Origin: Mesorhizobium muleiense
Lineage (GTDB): Bacteria > Pseudomonadota > Alphaproteobacteria > Rhizobiales > Rhizobiaceae
Length of the DNA stretch: 64,000 nt
Assembly (NCBI RefSeq): GCF_900099905.1
Contig: NZ_FNEE01000010.1
Span: 1 to 64,000, forward strand
Direction: 5' to 3'
The stretch's first letter is position 1, and every line of letters starts with the position of its first letter. Below the pieces are notes generated by a model that saw only the letters and a list, made by a program, of their open reading frames with translations, was not told where the DNA came from and did no database searches. A program made the position numbers and the translations under genes. Positions 27,429 through 36,161 of this stretch are shown in pieces.

Positions 27429-28745
27429 ATGCGCAAGACAATGACCAGCATGCTTGCTGGTATCGGCTTAGTGCTCGCCTGCGGAACGTCCGTCTACGCG
27501 CAGGATAAGGAACTCACCATATTCTGGGCTGAATGGGATCCGGCGAACTATTTGCAGGAACTCGTCAACCTTTACGAGGCCGAGAGCGGCGTGAAGGTCA
27601 CGGTTGAGACGACGCCGTGGGGGGATTTCCAGACCAAGGCGTTCACCGAATTCAACGCCAAGGGCAGCGCCTACGACATGGTTGTCGGCGATTCCCAGTG
27701 GATCGGCGCCGCCTCCGAGGCCGGTCACTATGTCGACCTCACTGACTTCTTCAACAAGCACAATCTGAAGGAAGTGATGGCGCCGGCGACGGTGAAATAC
27801 TACGCCGAATATCCATCCAACTCCGGCAAATACTGGTCGATACCGGCCGAGGGCGACGCGGTCGGCTGGTCCTATCGCAAGGACTGGTTCGAAGATCCGA
27901 AGGAGATGGAGGCCTTCAAAGCCAAGTACGGCTACGATCTCGGCGTGCCGAAGGACTGGAAGCAGCTGCGCGACATCGCCGAATTCTTCCACCGTCCCGA
28001 CGAGAAGCGCTACGGCGTCGCCATCTATACCGATAACTCCTACGACGCTCTGGTGATGGGCGTCGAGAACGCCATCTTCTCCTTCGGCGGCGAGCTTGGC
28101 GACTATGCCACTTATAAGGTCGACGGGATCATCAACTCCGAGCAGAACGTCAAGGCGCTCGAGGCCTACAAGGAGCTCTATTCCTTCACCCCTCCTGGTT
28201 GGGCCAAGAGCTTCTTCATCGAGGACAACCAGGCGATCACCGAGAACCTGGCGGCGATGAGCATGAACTACTTCGCTTTCTTCCCGGCGCTGATCAACGA
28301 AGCCTCCAACCCGAATGCCAAGGCCACCGGCTTCTTCGCCAACCCTCCAGGACCGAACGGCGATCAGTTCGCCGCGCTCGGCGGCCAGGGCATCTCCGTC
28401 GTCTCCTATTCCCAGAATCAGGAAGAGGCGATGAAGTTCCTGGAATGGTTCATCAAGGACGAGACGCAGAAGAAATGGGCGGAACTCGGCGGTTACACGG
28501 CAAGCGCCAAGGTGCTCGAGTCGCCTGAATTCCAGAACGCCACGCCATACAACAAGGCCTTCTACGAAACCATGTTCAAGGTGAAGGACTTCTGGGCGAC
28601 GCCGGAATATGCCGAACTGCTCATCCAGATGAACCAACGCGTCTATCCCTACATCACCGGCAATCAGGGCACGGCCAAGGAAGTGCTCGATGCGCTCGCC
28701 GCGGATTGGAACGCGACGTTCAAGAAATACAACCGCGTGAAGTAA
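27429..28745 (+). CDS. Sugar ABC transporter substrate-binding protein (CUT1, family 1)
   Basis: 438 aa. Signal peptide of about 24 residues (hydrophobic MLAGIGLVLACGTSVYA, cleavage before QDKELT). The mature protein starts with LTIFWAEWDPANYLQELVNL and has KFLEWFIKD near 335 in the C-terminal lobe, typical of large MalE-like binding proteins. AGGGAGGA precedes the ATG. It is the first gene of an operon with two permeases, a small membrane protein and two ATPases. The ligand is unknown; a sugar, sugar acid or polyol is expected from the shared operators with the sugar-acid region near 43 kb. Confidence 0.93.
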   Translation: MRKTMTSMLAGIGLVLACGTSVYAQDKELTIFWAEWDPANYLQELVNLYEAESGVKVTVETTPWGDFQTKAFTEFNAKGSAYDMVVGDSQWIGAASEAGHYVDLTDFFNKHNLKEVMAPATVKYYAEYPSNSGKYWSIPAEGDAVGWSYRKDWFEDPKEMEAFKAKYGYDLGVPKDWKQLRDIAEFFHRPDEKRYGVAIYTDNSYDALVMGVENAIFSFGGELGDYATYKVDGIINSEQNVKALEAYKELYSFTPPGWAKSFFIEDNQAITENLAAMSMNYFAFFPALINEASNPNAKATGFFANPPGPNGDQFAALGGQGISVVSYSQNQEEAMKFLEWFIKDETQKKWAELGGYTASAKVLESPEFQNATPYNKAFYETMFKVKDFWATPEYAELLIQMNQRVYPYITGNQGTAKEVLDALAADWNATFKKYNRVK

Positions 28746-28817
28746 ACGGCACTAACGCTCGGAGGGGGCGGGAGCCGCCCCTTCCGTTTTCTTTTCCGGA
28801 CAAGGAAGGAACGGGCC

Positions 28818-29723
28818 TTGGCCACTGCAGTCATGACCACGCTGGATCCCAAGTCGCGCTCCGCCGCCCGCGGCATGAGCGACCTCACGATCCGCAATCT
28901 CTTCATCATTCCGACGATCGTTTTCCTGATCGTCTTCAACATCTTTCCCCTGCTCTATTCGCTCGGCTATTCGTTCACCGACTTTCGCGCGTCGAGCCCC
29001 GCGGCGGCCAATTTCGTCGGACTGCAGAATTACCGCGAGCTGCTCAACGACCCGTTCATCTGGTCGAATTTCGCCATCACCGCCAAATATGTCATCGTCT
29101 CCGTGGTCGGCCAGGTTATCGTCGGCTTCGGCGTGGCGTTGCTGCTCAACCGCGATATCCCGTTAAAGGGCCTGCTTACGACACTGCTGCTGTTGCCGAT
29201 GATGCTGTCGATGGCTGTTGTCGGCCTGTTCTGGAAACTGCTCTACGATCCGTCCTTTGGCATCATCAACTATACGCTTGGCCTCGGCTCCTTCGAGTGG
29301 CTGTCCAACCCCGACATGGCGCTCTACGCGGTTGCCATCACCGACATCTGGATGTGGTCGCCCTTCGTGATGCTGCTGTCGCTTGCCGGCCTGTCTGCAG
29401 TGCCGAAGCACCTCTACGAGGCGGCCGCGATCGACCGCGCCGGGTCGTTCTATACCTTCTTTCGCATTACGCTGCCCCTGGTCGCGCCGATCCTGATGAT
29501 CGCGATCATCTTTCGCACCATGGAGGCGTTCAAGACCTTCGATCTCGCCTACATCCTGACCAGCCAGCCGACCACCGAGGTGATCTCGATCCGGCTCTAC
29601 AAGATGGCGTTCCAGGAATGGCAGACCGGGCGCTCCTGCGCGCTCGCCTACATCGTGCTGATCATGATCCTGGCGATCACCAACATCTACGTCAAATACC
29701 TGAACAAGGTGAAGGAGCGCTAA
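28818..29723 (+). CDS. Sugar ABC transporter permease (MalF/UgpA type)
   Basis: 301 aa with six predicted membrane segments. The N-terminal NLFIIPTIVFLIVFNIFPLLY is the first helix, followed by SFTDFR. The EAA loop reads LYEAAAIDRAGSFYTFFRITLP near 200. I chose a TTG start at 28818 because GGAAGGA lies 8 nt before it; an ATG at 28833 is an alternative. A 72-bp gap after the binding-protein gene holds a GC-rich segment that may be a hairpin. It ends one base before the next permease gene. Confidence 0.92.
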   Translation: MATAVMTTLDPKSRSAARGMSDLTIRNLFIIPTIVFLIVFNIFPLLYSLGYSFTDFRASSPAAANFVGLQNYRELLNDPFIWSNFAITAKYVIVSVVGQVIVGFGVALLLNRDIPLKGLLTTLLLLPMMLSMAVVGLFWKLLYDPSFGIINYTLGLGSFEWLSNPDMALYAVAITDIWMWSPFVMLLSLAGLSAVPKHLYEAAAIDRAGSFYTFFRITLPLVAPILMIAIIFRTMEAFKTFDLAYILTSQPTTEVISIRLYKMAFQEWQTGRSCALAYIVLIMILAITNIYVKYLNKVKER

Positions 29724-29724
29724 C

Positions 29725-30684
29725 ATGGCCGCTGTCACCACCTCTGCCGAGCGTTCGCTCAACAAGCTCGCCATCGTCGGCGTGCTGATCGTCACGATCA
29801 TCTTCCTGGCGCCGATCTACTGGATAGCCTCGACGGCGTTCAAGCCGCGCAACCTCGCCACCACCATCCCGCCGACGGTGGTCTTCCAGCCGGAGATATC
29901 GCCCTTCGTCAAGCTGTTCACCAAGCGCTCGCAGTTGCGCACTGCGCCGACGCCGGAACAATACGCCGCCGCCCCGTGGTGGGAGCGGCTGGTGTTTGAC
30001 GGCGGCGAGAAGGTGGTGCGCTCGGGCAGGGGCGAGGTGCAGTGGTCCGGCTATCCGAGCCGCTTCATGAATTCGCTGATCGTCGCCATCACCTCGACGA
30101 TCCTCGCCGTCGGCATGGGCACCTTCACGGCTTACGGGTTCTCGCGCTTCAAGATAAAGGGGGAACAGGACCTGCTCTTCTTCATCCTGTCGACGCGCAT
30201 GCTGCCGCCGGTGGTAGTGGCGATCCCGATGTTCCTGATGTACCGGGTCGTCGGCCTCAACGACACGCATTGGGGCCTGATCATCCTCTACACCGCCTTC
30301 AACCTCAGCTTCTCCGTATGGCTGATGAAGGGGTTCATGGACGAAATTCCGAAGGAGTATGAGGAGGCGGCGCTCGTCGACGGCTATACGCGCATGGAGG
30401 CCTTCTTCAAGATCGTGCTGCCGGAAGCGGCCACCGGCATCGCCGCCACCGCCGTGTTCTGCTTCATCACCGCGTGGAACGAATATGCCTTCGCGCTGAT
30501 CATGACCAACCGCCGCGCCCAAACGGCGCCGCCGTTCATTCCAAGCCAGGTCGGTTCCGGCCTGCCCGACTGGACGGTCATCGCCGCCGGCACCTTCCTG
30601 TTCCTGCTGCCGGTCGCCATCTTCACCTTCCTGTTGCGCAACCACCTCCTGCGCGGCATGTCCTTCGGAGCGATCCGCAAATGA
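29725..30684 (+). CDS. Sugar ABC transporter permease (MalG/UgpE type)
   Basis: 319 aa. The first helix is VGVLIVTIIFLAPIYWIAST near 19, followed by a periplasmic loop of about 70 residues that is longer than in most MalG proteins. The EAA loop is YEEAALVDGYTRMEAFFKIVLP near 210, and FCFITAWNEYAFALIM near 242 is the conserved helix. Six membrane segments. Its stop overlaps the next start as ATGA. It pairs with the preceding permease. Confidence 0.93.
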   Translation: MAAVTTSAERSLNKLAIVGVLIVTIIFLAPIYWIASTAFKPRNLATTIPPTVVFQPEISPFVKLFTKRSQLRTAPTPEQYAAAPWWERLVFDGGEKVVRSGRGEVQWSGYPSRFMNSLIVAITSTILAVGMGTFTAYGFSRFKIKGEQDLLFFILSTRMLPPVVVAIPMFLMYRVVGLNDTHWGLIILYTAFNLSFSVWLMKGFMDEIPKEYEEAALVDGYTRMEAFFKIVLPEAATGIAATAVFCFITAWNEYAFALIMTNRRAQTAPPFIPSQVGSGLPDWTVIAAGTFLFLLPVAIFTFLLRNHLLRGMSFGAIRK

Positions 30685-30890
30685 TCCGCCATGCTACAAT
30701 CCAGCGCACAGCCGAGATCGTGATGGTGCTCGGCATCATCGCGCTCTGCCAGCCGTGGAACCTCTTCCTGCACCGCTACGGGCTGACGATCATCATTGTC
30801 GGGCTGCTGACGTTCATGATCACCGGCTGGGTCGGTCCAAGGCAGAAGCCGCAGGCGACCGGCGCGCCGGAAAAAGAAGGTCACGCATGA
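30681..30890 (+). CDS. Small membrane protein in the CUT1 operon
   Basis: 69 aa. Two hydrophobic segments, EIVMVLGIIALCQPWNLFL near 12-30 and YGLTIIIVGLLTFMITGWVG near 33-52, then a short charged tail. Both ends overlap neighbouring genes by 4 bp (ATGA at 30681-30684 and at 30887-30890), so it is translated between the permease and the ATPase. Small membrane proteins occur at a similar place in the rhizobial glycerol transporter operon (DUF2160), but I cannot assign this one to that family. A role in assembly or stability of the transporter is a guess. Confidence 0.8.
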   Translation: MIRHATIQRTAEIVMVLGIIALCQPWNLFLHRYGLTIIIVGLLTFMITGWVGPRQKPQATGAPEKEGHA

Positions 30891-31996
30891 CCCAGATCGA
30901 GCTTCGTGGCGTCCAGAAATTCTTTGGCGCCGTCCAGGTCATCAAGGACCTCAACCTCAAGATCGACGACAACGAGTTCATCGTGCTGCTCGGCCAGTCG
31001 GGCTGCGGCAAGACGACGACGCTTCGCGCCATCGCCGGGCTGGAGACGATCGACGGCGGCGATGTCCTCATCGACGGCAAGCCGGTCCAGCATCTCAAGG
31101 CTGCCGACCGCGACATCGCCATGGTCTTCCAGTCGTTCTCGCTCTATCCGCATATGAGCGTCTACGAGAACATCGCTTTTCCGTTGCGGGCCATGCGCAA
31201 GAGCAAGTCGGAGATCGACGGCGAGGTGCGCTCGGTCGCCAAAGTGCTGCAGATCAACGATCTGCTCGGCAGGAAGCCGTCGGCGCTGTCGGGCGGCGAC
31301 ATGCAGCGCGTGGCAATCGGCCGGGCGCTGGTGCGGCGGCCGAAGGCGATGCTGATGGACGAGCCGATCGGCGCGCTCGACGCCAAGCTGCGCGAGGAGA
31401 TGCGCGCGGAGATCAAGCGGCTGCACATCAAGCAGGGCTCGACCACCATCTACGTCACGCACGACCAGATCGAGGCGATGAGCCTTGCCGACCGCATCGT
31501 CATCATGCATGAGGGCGTTCTGCAGCAGGTCGGCAGCCCATCGGAAGTGTACAAGCACCCGGCCAATCTGTTCGTCGCCCAATTCGTTGGCTCGCCGGTG
31601 ATGAACGTCGCCAACGCAGCGGTGACGATGAACGGCTCAGGCGCCAGGGTCACTGTCGACGGGGCCGCCGAAGGGTTCCTTTTCCCGGCCGAACTGGTCG
31701 GCCAGCTCGACGCCGCGAGCGCCGGGCAGGACCGCCTTGCGCTCGGCATCCGCCCCGAAGGCGTGATGGTCTCGCGCGAGCCGGCGGACGGCTATCTGCC
31801 GGTCGAGGCGCACATCATCGAACCGCTTGGCTCCTACGACATCGTCGACCTCAGGGTCGGGACCCAGATGTTGCGCGCCCGGACCCGTTCCGGTTTCGTC
31901 GGCAAGCCGGGAGTCCAGGTCTTCGCCAGGCTCGACCCGGCGCAGGCGCATTTCTTCGACACGGCAAGCGGCAATTCGCTGGGGGTGAGACTCTGA
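30887..31996 (+). CDS. Sugar ABC transporter ATP-binding protein 1 (UgpC/MalK type)
   Basis: 369 aa. Walker A GQSGCGKTT near 37-45, Q-loop MVFQSFSLYPHMSV near 80, signature LSGGDMQRVAIGRAL near 134, Walker B AMLMDEPIGALDAKLR near 154, H-loop YVTHDQIEAM. The C-terminal part (about 235-369) is the MalK-like TOBE/OB domain with LGIRPEGV near 285. Start codon overlaps the small-protein stop. It shares its stop base with the next ATPase start (TGATG). Confidence 0.94.
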   Translation: MTQIELRGVQKFFGAVQVIKDLNLKIDDNEFIVLLGQSGCGKTTTLRAIAGLETIDGGDVLIDGKPVQHLKAADRDIAMVFQSFSLYPHMSVYENIAFPLRAMRKSKSEIDGEVRSVAKVLQINDLLGRKPSALSGGDMQRVAIGRALVRRPKAMLMDEPIGALDAKLREEMRAEIKRLHIKQGSTTIYVTHDQIEAMSLADRIVIMHEGVLQQVGSPSEVYKHPANLFVAQFVGSPVMNVANAAVTMNGSGARVTVDGAAEGFLFPAELVGQLDAASAGQDRLALGIRPEGVMVSREPADGYLPVEAHIIEPLGSYDIVDLRVGTQMLRARTRSGFVGKPGVQVFARLDPAQAHFFDTASGNSLGVRL

Positions 31997-33081
31997 TGGC
32001 CCATATCCAGCTCAAGAACATCTCGAAGACATTCGGCAATCACACCGCATTGACCGGGCTCAATCTCGATATTGCCGATGGCGAGTTCTTCGTGCTGCTC
32101 GGCGAGACCGGCGCCGGCAAGACGACGACGCTGCGCATGATTGCCGGCCTGGAAAAGCCAGACGAGGGGCAGATATTCATCGACGGCGCTGATGTCGCTG
32201 ACTGGGGCGCGGCCGAGCGCGACGTGGCGCTGGTGCTGCAGCAATACTCGCTTTACCCGCGCTACACGGTGCGCGAGAACCTCGAATTCCCGCTGAAGCC
32301 GAAAATCCGCCGCATCGAGCCCGACGAGATCAAGACGCGCGTCGACCGCGTTGCCAAGACCTTGCGTATCGAGCATCTGCTCGACCGCAAGACGGATCGC
32401 CTCTCCGGCGGCGAGATGCAGCGCGTCTCGATTGGTCGCGCCATCGTCAGGAAGCCGCGCGTATTCCTGATGGATGAGCCGCTGTCGGCGCTCGATGCCA
32501 AGTTGCGCGAGGCGCTGCGCACCGAACTCAAGAACATCCAAATGAACCTTGGTCAGACCTTCCTTTTCGTCACGCACGATCAAATCGAGGCGATGTCGAT
32601 GGGCGACAAGGTTGGCGTGCTCAACCATGGCCGCATCGTCCAGACCGGCACGCCCTATGAGATCTACAACAATCCGCGCGACACCTATGTGGCGAGCTTC
32701 GTCGGCTCGCCGCCGATGAACCTCATCGACGGCAAGCTCGTCAACGGCCGAGCGGTGATGGCACCGCTGAATTTCGAACTGCCTTTTGCGGGGGCGGCCA
32801 GGACGAGCGGCGAGACCGACGGTCGCCCGCTCGTCTTCGGTATTCGTCCCGAGGATCTCTATCTCGAGAGCGGGGCGCCGGTGGAAGCGCGCGTCCATGA
32901 TGTCGAGAACCATGGCGTCGAAAAGATCCTGACCCTGCGGGTCGGCGACGCCATGCTGCGGGCCACGGTGCCGGCCAGAACCGATGTCGAGATCGAGCAG
33001 CCGGTACGCTTTGCCTGGGATCCGGACAAGGTGGTGCTGTTCGACAAGGGTACCGGGATAAGCCTCCGTCACGCAGGCTAA
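31996..33081 (+). CDS. Sugar ABC transporter ATP-binding protein 2 (UgpC/MalK type)
   Basis: 361 aa. Walker A is GETGAGKTT near 37-45, Q-loop LVLQQYSLYPRYTV near 80, signature LSGGEMQRVSIGRAI near 137, Walker B VFLMDEPLSALDAKLR near 157, H-loop FVTHDQIEAM; a C-terminal TOBE region has FGIRPEDLYL near 281. All motifs are intact. Having two different complete ATPases in one operon points to a heterodimeric motor, as in the rhizobial glycerol transporter GlpSTPQV. The operon ends here. Confidence 0.94.
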   Translation: MAHIQLKNISKTFGNHTALTGLNLDIADGEFFVLLGETGAGKTTTLRMIAGLEKPDEGQIFIDGADVADWGAAERDVALVLQQYSLYPRYTVRENLEFPLKPKIRRIEPDEIKTRVDRVAKTLRIEHLLDRKTDRLSGGEMQRVSIGRAIVRKPRVFLMDEPLSALDAKLREALRTELKNIQMNLGQTFLFVTHDQIEAMSMGDKVGVLNHGRIVQTGTPYEIYNNPRDTYVASFVGSPPMNLIDGKLVNGRAVMAPLNFELPFAGAARTSGETDGRPLVFGIRPEDLYLESGAPVEARVHDVENHGVEKILTLRVGDAMLRATVPARTDVEIEQPVRFAWDPDKVVLFDKGTGISLRHAG

Positions 33082-33088
33082 AGCGCGT

Positions 33089-33104
33089 CGCGCAAAATTG
33101 CGCG
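33089..33104. terminator. Hairpin after the CUT1 operon
   Basis: CGCGCAA and TTGCGCG arms with a 2-bp centre form a small symmetric stem 8 bp after the stop of the last ATPase gene, between two convergent genes. There is no clear T run, so termination is uncertain. Confidence 0.3.
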
Positions 33105-33151
33105 TCGGTTGGGCGGGAGGATGCTAGGCGGCTTGAAGCCTGTGGCCAGGT

Positions 33152-34123
33152 TTAGCCGGCTTGGCGGGTCTCAGCCTGTTCCTCGGCACGGAAATGGCTG
33201 GGAGCCGATCCGATGACGCGCTTGAACGCCCGACTGAACGACGCGTCGGATTCATAGCCCAGGCGTGCGGCGACGACGGAAATCTTCAGCCGGTCGCGGA
33301 CCAGCCATTGCCGTGCCTGGTGCATTCTCACCTGGGTGACATATTTGGCCGGCGTTTCGCCGACGATCGTCGCGAAGCGTTCGGCGAAGCCTGATCGCGA
33401 GGCGCCCATCATCCTGGCCAGGGTCTCCACCGTCCAGTCGCGGTCCGGTTCAAGGTGGATCGCGGCCAGCACGCGCCCGATCTCACGATCCCTCACCGCG
33501 GCGATCCATCCGGACGAGTCGCCGCAGCCGCGCTCGACCCATGAGCGGATGACGGTGGCGGCCAGCACATCGGCCAGCCGTGCCAGAATGCCGCCGGAGC
33601 CGACGCGCTCCATCGTCACCTCGCGTGCCATAGCCTCCAATAAATGCGGGATGGCCGGTTCATAGGCTTCCAACTCGTGCGCGCGCATGACGTCCGGCAT
33701 CATGCCGAGCAATGGGTGCAAACCGTCGAGATTGAAATACATGCTGCCGAAAAACAGCAGCGTCCCCGGCCGACAGCCTTCGCTGGACAGGCAGTAAACG
33801 CCCTTGCAGACCTCTTCGACCTCGTAACCCTGGATCGGCGAAGCCTCGGTGCCCGGCTCGCTCGCCAGGACGTGTGCGGCGCCGCGCGGCAGCAGCACCG
33901 CGTCGCCCGCCTTGAGCTCGACCCATTCGCCGGACGGCTGCAGCAACCAGCATCCTGTACGGCCGATGAAGTGAAACCGCGCCGCCGTCTGGGCCGGAAA
34001 CTGGAGGCCCCAGGGCTCCTGCATTTCACAACGGCCATATTCGACGCCGTCGAGCCGTAACCCGCGCAATATGTCTGTCAGCGGATCGCCGGTGACCGGA
34101 ACTTTGGACGAATGGTCAAGCAT
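33152..34123 (-). CDS. AraC family transcriptional regulator with cupin domain
   Basis: 323 aa. The N-terminal half is a cupin-type sensor (cupin_6-like) with FHFIGRTGCWLLQPSGEW near 50 and AGDAVLLPRGAAHVLASE near 72. The C-terminal pair of AraC helix-turn-helix motifs is at about 215-315: WTVETLARMMGASRSGFAERF and ISVVAARLGYESDASFSRAFKR. The start at 34123 has no clear ribosome site; a GTG at 34159 is an alternative. Divergent from an MFS exporter gene with an operator-like repeat between them, the common arrangement for drug or sugar efflux control. Confidence 0.88.
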   Translation of the reverse strand: MLDHSSKVPVTGDPLTDILRGLRLDGVEYGRCEMQEPWGLQFPAQTAARFHFIGRTGCWLLQPSGEWVELKAGDAVLLPRGAAHVLASEPGTEASPIQGYEVEEVCKGVYCLSSEGCRPGTLLFFGSMYFNLDGLHPLLGMMPDVMRAHELEAYEPAIPHLLEAMAREVTMERVGSGGILARLADVLAATVIRSWVERGCGDSSGWIAAVRDREIGRVLAAIHLEPDRDWTVETLARMMGASRSGFAERFATIVGETPAKYVTQVRMHQARQWLVRDRLKISVVAARLGYESDASFSRAFKRVIGSAPSHFRAEEQAETRQAG

Positions 34124-34164
34124 GATGGTGTTTCTAGCATGGAAACTCCAGGCGGTCACTCCCT

Positions 34165-34200
34165 ATGTTGCACTGCAGCCAAATGTTGCGCTGCAACCAG
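34165..34200. promoter_or_regulatory. 18-bp tandem repeats, AraC operator candidate
   Basis: ATGTTGCACTGCAGCCAA (34165) is followed directly by ATGTTGCGCTGCAACCAG (34183), a direct repeat of 18 bp with three mismatches. It lies between the AraC gene and the MFS start. AraC proteins usually bind direct repeats of about this spacing near the -35 element. Confidence 0.55.
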
Positions 34201-34215
34201 ATCGGAGATCCCATC

Positions 34216-35427
34216 ATGACCGAACCCGCGACAGGCGTCATGTCAGCCGTTCTCGATCCGGCGGAAACCGATGAACGAGCCGAGCCGGCGTGGGGGGCGG
34301 TCGTATCTCTCGCGCTCGGTGTGTTTGGGCTGGTGACCGCGGAATTCCTGCCTGCCAGTCTGTTGACGCCGCTGGCGCAGGATCTCGGTGTGACCGAAGG
34401 CACCGCCGGCCAAGCGGTGACGGCAACCGCCGTTGTCGGCGCGGTCGCCGCCCCGACCATGGCCATCATCACCAAACGGCTGGACCGCAGGCTCGTCATG
34501 TGGGGACTGACCGTGCTGCTGATCCTGTCGAACCTGTTGGCGGCGTTTGCGTCCTCGCTTCCCGTTCTTCTGATCGCCCGCATCATGCTCGGGATCAGCC
34601 TCGGCGGCTTCTGGTCGATGTCGGCGGCCATGGCGATGCGGCTTGTCCCGATGCGGCTGGTGCCGCGCGCCATGTCGATCATCCTCACCGGCGTTTCGGT
34701 GGCGACCGTCTGTGCGGCCCCGGTCGGTGCCTATGTCGGTGACATCTGGGGATGGCGAACGGCCTTCATGATCGCAGCTGTTGTCAGCGCCCTGGCGCTG
34801 CTGGTGCAGATCGCCACCCTTCCGAAGCTGCCGCCGGCGGGCGTGGCAAGCTTTCGGACCTTGCTGGAGGTAATAAAGCGGCCGATGATCAGGGTTGCGC
34901 TTCTGGTGGTCCTGCTGGTCGCCTCGGGACATTTTGCCGGCTTCACCTATGTCCGCCCGTTTCTCGAGAAGGTGCCCGCGCTGGACATCGAGACGATCTC
35001 GCTTGTGCTTCTCGCCTACGGCATCGGTGGCTTCTTCGGCAATTTTGCCGGCGGGTTCATGGCTGAACGAAGCCTCAAGACTGCAGTGGGCCTGGCGCCG
35101 CTGCTGATTGCAGTCGCAGCACTTCTGCTGCTGACCGTCGGCGCCTCGCCCGCGGTGGCGGCGATCGCGGTGGCCGCCTGGGGTTTTGCCTTTGGCGCGG
35201 TGCCGGTCGGGCTGCAGACCTGGCTGGTGCGAGCCGCTCCCGACCAGGCAGAAAGCGCTGGCGGGCTGATGGTCGCCACATTCCAGGTGGCCATCGCACT
35301 GGGCGCCGTTTTCGGCGGCCTGCTGGTCGACAATGCCGGCGTTGCCAGCGCTTTCGCCTATTGCGGGATCGCGACGTTGCTGGCGGCCTTGGCGGCGTTC
35401 CTGCTCGGCCCGAGGAGCGCAACCTAA
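34216..35427 (+). CDS. MFS transporter (drug/sugar efflux, AraJ/NepI-like)
   Basis: 403 aa with 12 predicted membrane segments. The first cytoplasmic loop has the DHA1 motif MAIITKRLDRRLVMWGLT near 92, and ARIMLGISLGGFWSMSAAMAMRL near 128 matches motif B/C of sugar or purine exporters such as NepI. GGAG precedes the ATG at 34216. With the divergent AraC regulator it likely forms an export module for a sugar, nucleoside or drug. Substrate unknown. Confidence 0.9.
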   Translation: MTEPATGVMSAVLDPAETDERAEPAWGAVVSLALGVFGLVTAEFLPASLLTPLAQDLGVTEGTAGQAVTATAVVGAVAAPTMAIITKRLDRRLVMWGLTVLLILSNLLAAFASSLPVLLIARIMLGISLGGFWSMSAAMAMRLVPMRLVPRAMSIILTGVSVATVCAAPVGAYVGDIWGWRTAFMIAAVVSALALLVQIATLPKLPPAGVASFRTLLEVIKRPMIRVALLVVLLVASGHFAGFTYVRPFLEKVPALDIETISLVLLAYGIGGFFGNFAGGFMAERSLKTAVGLAPLLIAVAALLLLTVGASPAVAAIAVAAWGFAFGAVPVGLQTWLVRAAPDQAESAGGLMVATFQVAIALGAVFGGLLVDNAGVASAFAYCGIATLLAALAAFLLGPRSAT

Positions 35428-35483
35428 GCCATCCGTAGGTGCGTCCCACCTAGGACGCCTCCAAGAACTGGCCCGAATATCGG

Positions 35484-36056
35484 TTATGGTTTTCGGGCCG
35501 TGACGATTGCGGTGACAAAACGGCCCAGACTGTCTTCGACGTAGGATGCAACTTCGGCCTTCGGGTCGAAGCTCCACCAAAGCAGCGAGCCTTGCCAGTG
35601 CGATGCCATCAGCAGGCCGATGTCCAACGGCGTCTCGACGACAGAGGCAAAGCAAGAGTCGAGGATGTTGCACAGGGATGCCTTCCACGACGCCCCCCGC
35701 GCGCGAAGCACCGGATCGCGCAGATCTTCGCGCAGGACGAGCAGGCCCTCGGCATAGGATTCGATGCCGCCATAGTCGCGTGACAGCGCCACCAGCAATT
35801 CGATCGCGCCAGCAGGGGTCCTCGGCGTCGCGTCTGCGAGCTTTGTCGTCTTCGCGTCCAGCCTGTCCCATGCCTGCAGCAAGGTTCTTTGCCTGAGCGT
35901 GGCCTTGTTCTTGAAACGCTGCACCAGGGTCGAACCGGAGAGCCCGCAAGTTTGGGACAGCCGTTCAAATGTGAGTGCCTCCGGGCCATGCCTGTGGATC
36001 AGCCGGTGTGCCGCTTCCAGCACGTCCTCGTCGGATTGCGTTTTTTGCCGAGGCAT
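35484..36056 (-). CDS. TetR family transcriptional regulator
   Basis: 190 aa. The N-terminal HTH spans about 8-55: EDVLEAAHRLIHRHGPEALTF, then LSQTCGLSGSTLVQRFKNKATL. The C-terminal ligand domain has no motif I recognise. The ATG at 36056 has GGATG upstream; another ATG at 36068 lacks a ribosome site. It diverges from the SDR gene at 36162 and probably regulates it; a small palindrome lies between the two. Confidence 0.87.
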   Translation of the reverse strand: MPRQKTQSDEDVLEAAHRLIHRHGPEALTFERLSQTCGLSGSTLVQRFKNKATLRQRTLLQAWDRLDAKTTKLADATPRTPAGAIELLVALSRDYGGIESYAEGLLVLREDLRDPVLRARGASWKASLCNILDSCFASVVETPLDIGLLMASHWQGSLLWWSFDPKAEVASYVEDSLGRFVTAIVTARKP

Positions 36057-36077
36057 CTTGACATCCATTTATAACCG

Positions 36078-36146
36078 AATGATCATTTATATATCTTAAC
36101 TTTGAAGAAGGCCAGCATTGGTTGGTCAGAGCATTGGTTGGTCAGA
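36078..36146. promoter_or_regulatory. Palindrome and 16-bp tandem duplication in the TetR/SDR promoter region
   Basis: AATGATCATT at 36078-36087 is a perfect 10-bp palindrome in an AT-rich stretch, a candidate TetR site. Positions 36115-36130 and 36131-36146 are an exact tandem copy of GCATTGGTTGGTCAGA, just upstream of the SDR ribosome site GGGGAGG. Confidence 0.5.
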
Positions 36147-36161
36147 GTCTGGGGAGGTTCA

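Noticed and set aside
28706..29788. 360-codon plus-strand frame over the first CUT1 permease
   Set aside because: It overlaps the permease gene in another frame, is rich in Arg, Pro and His, and lacks membrane helices.
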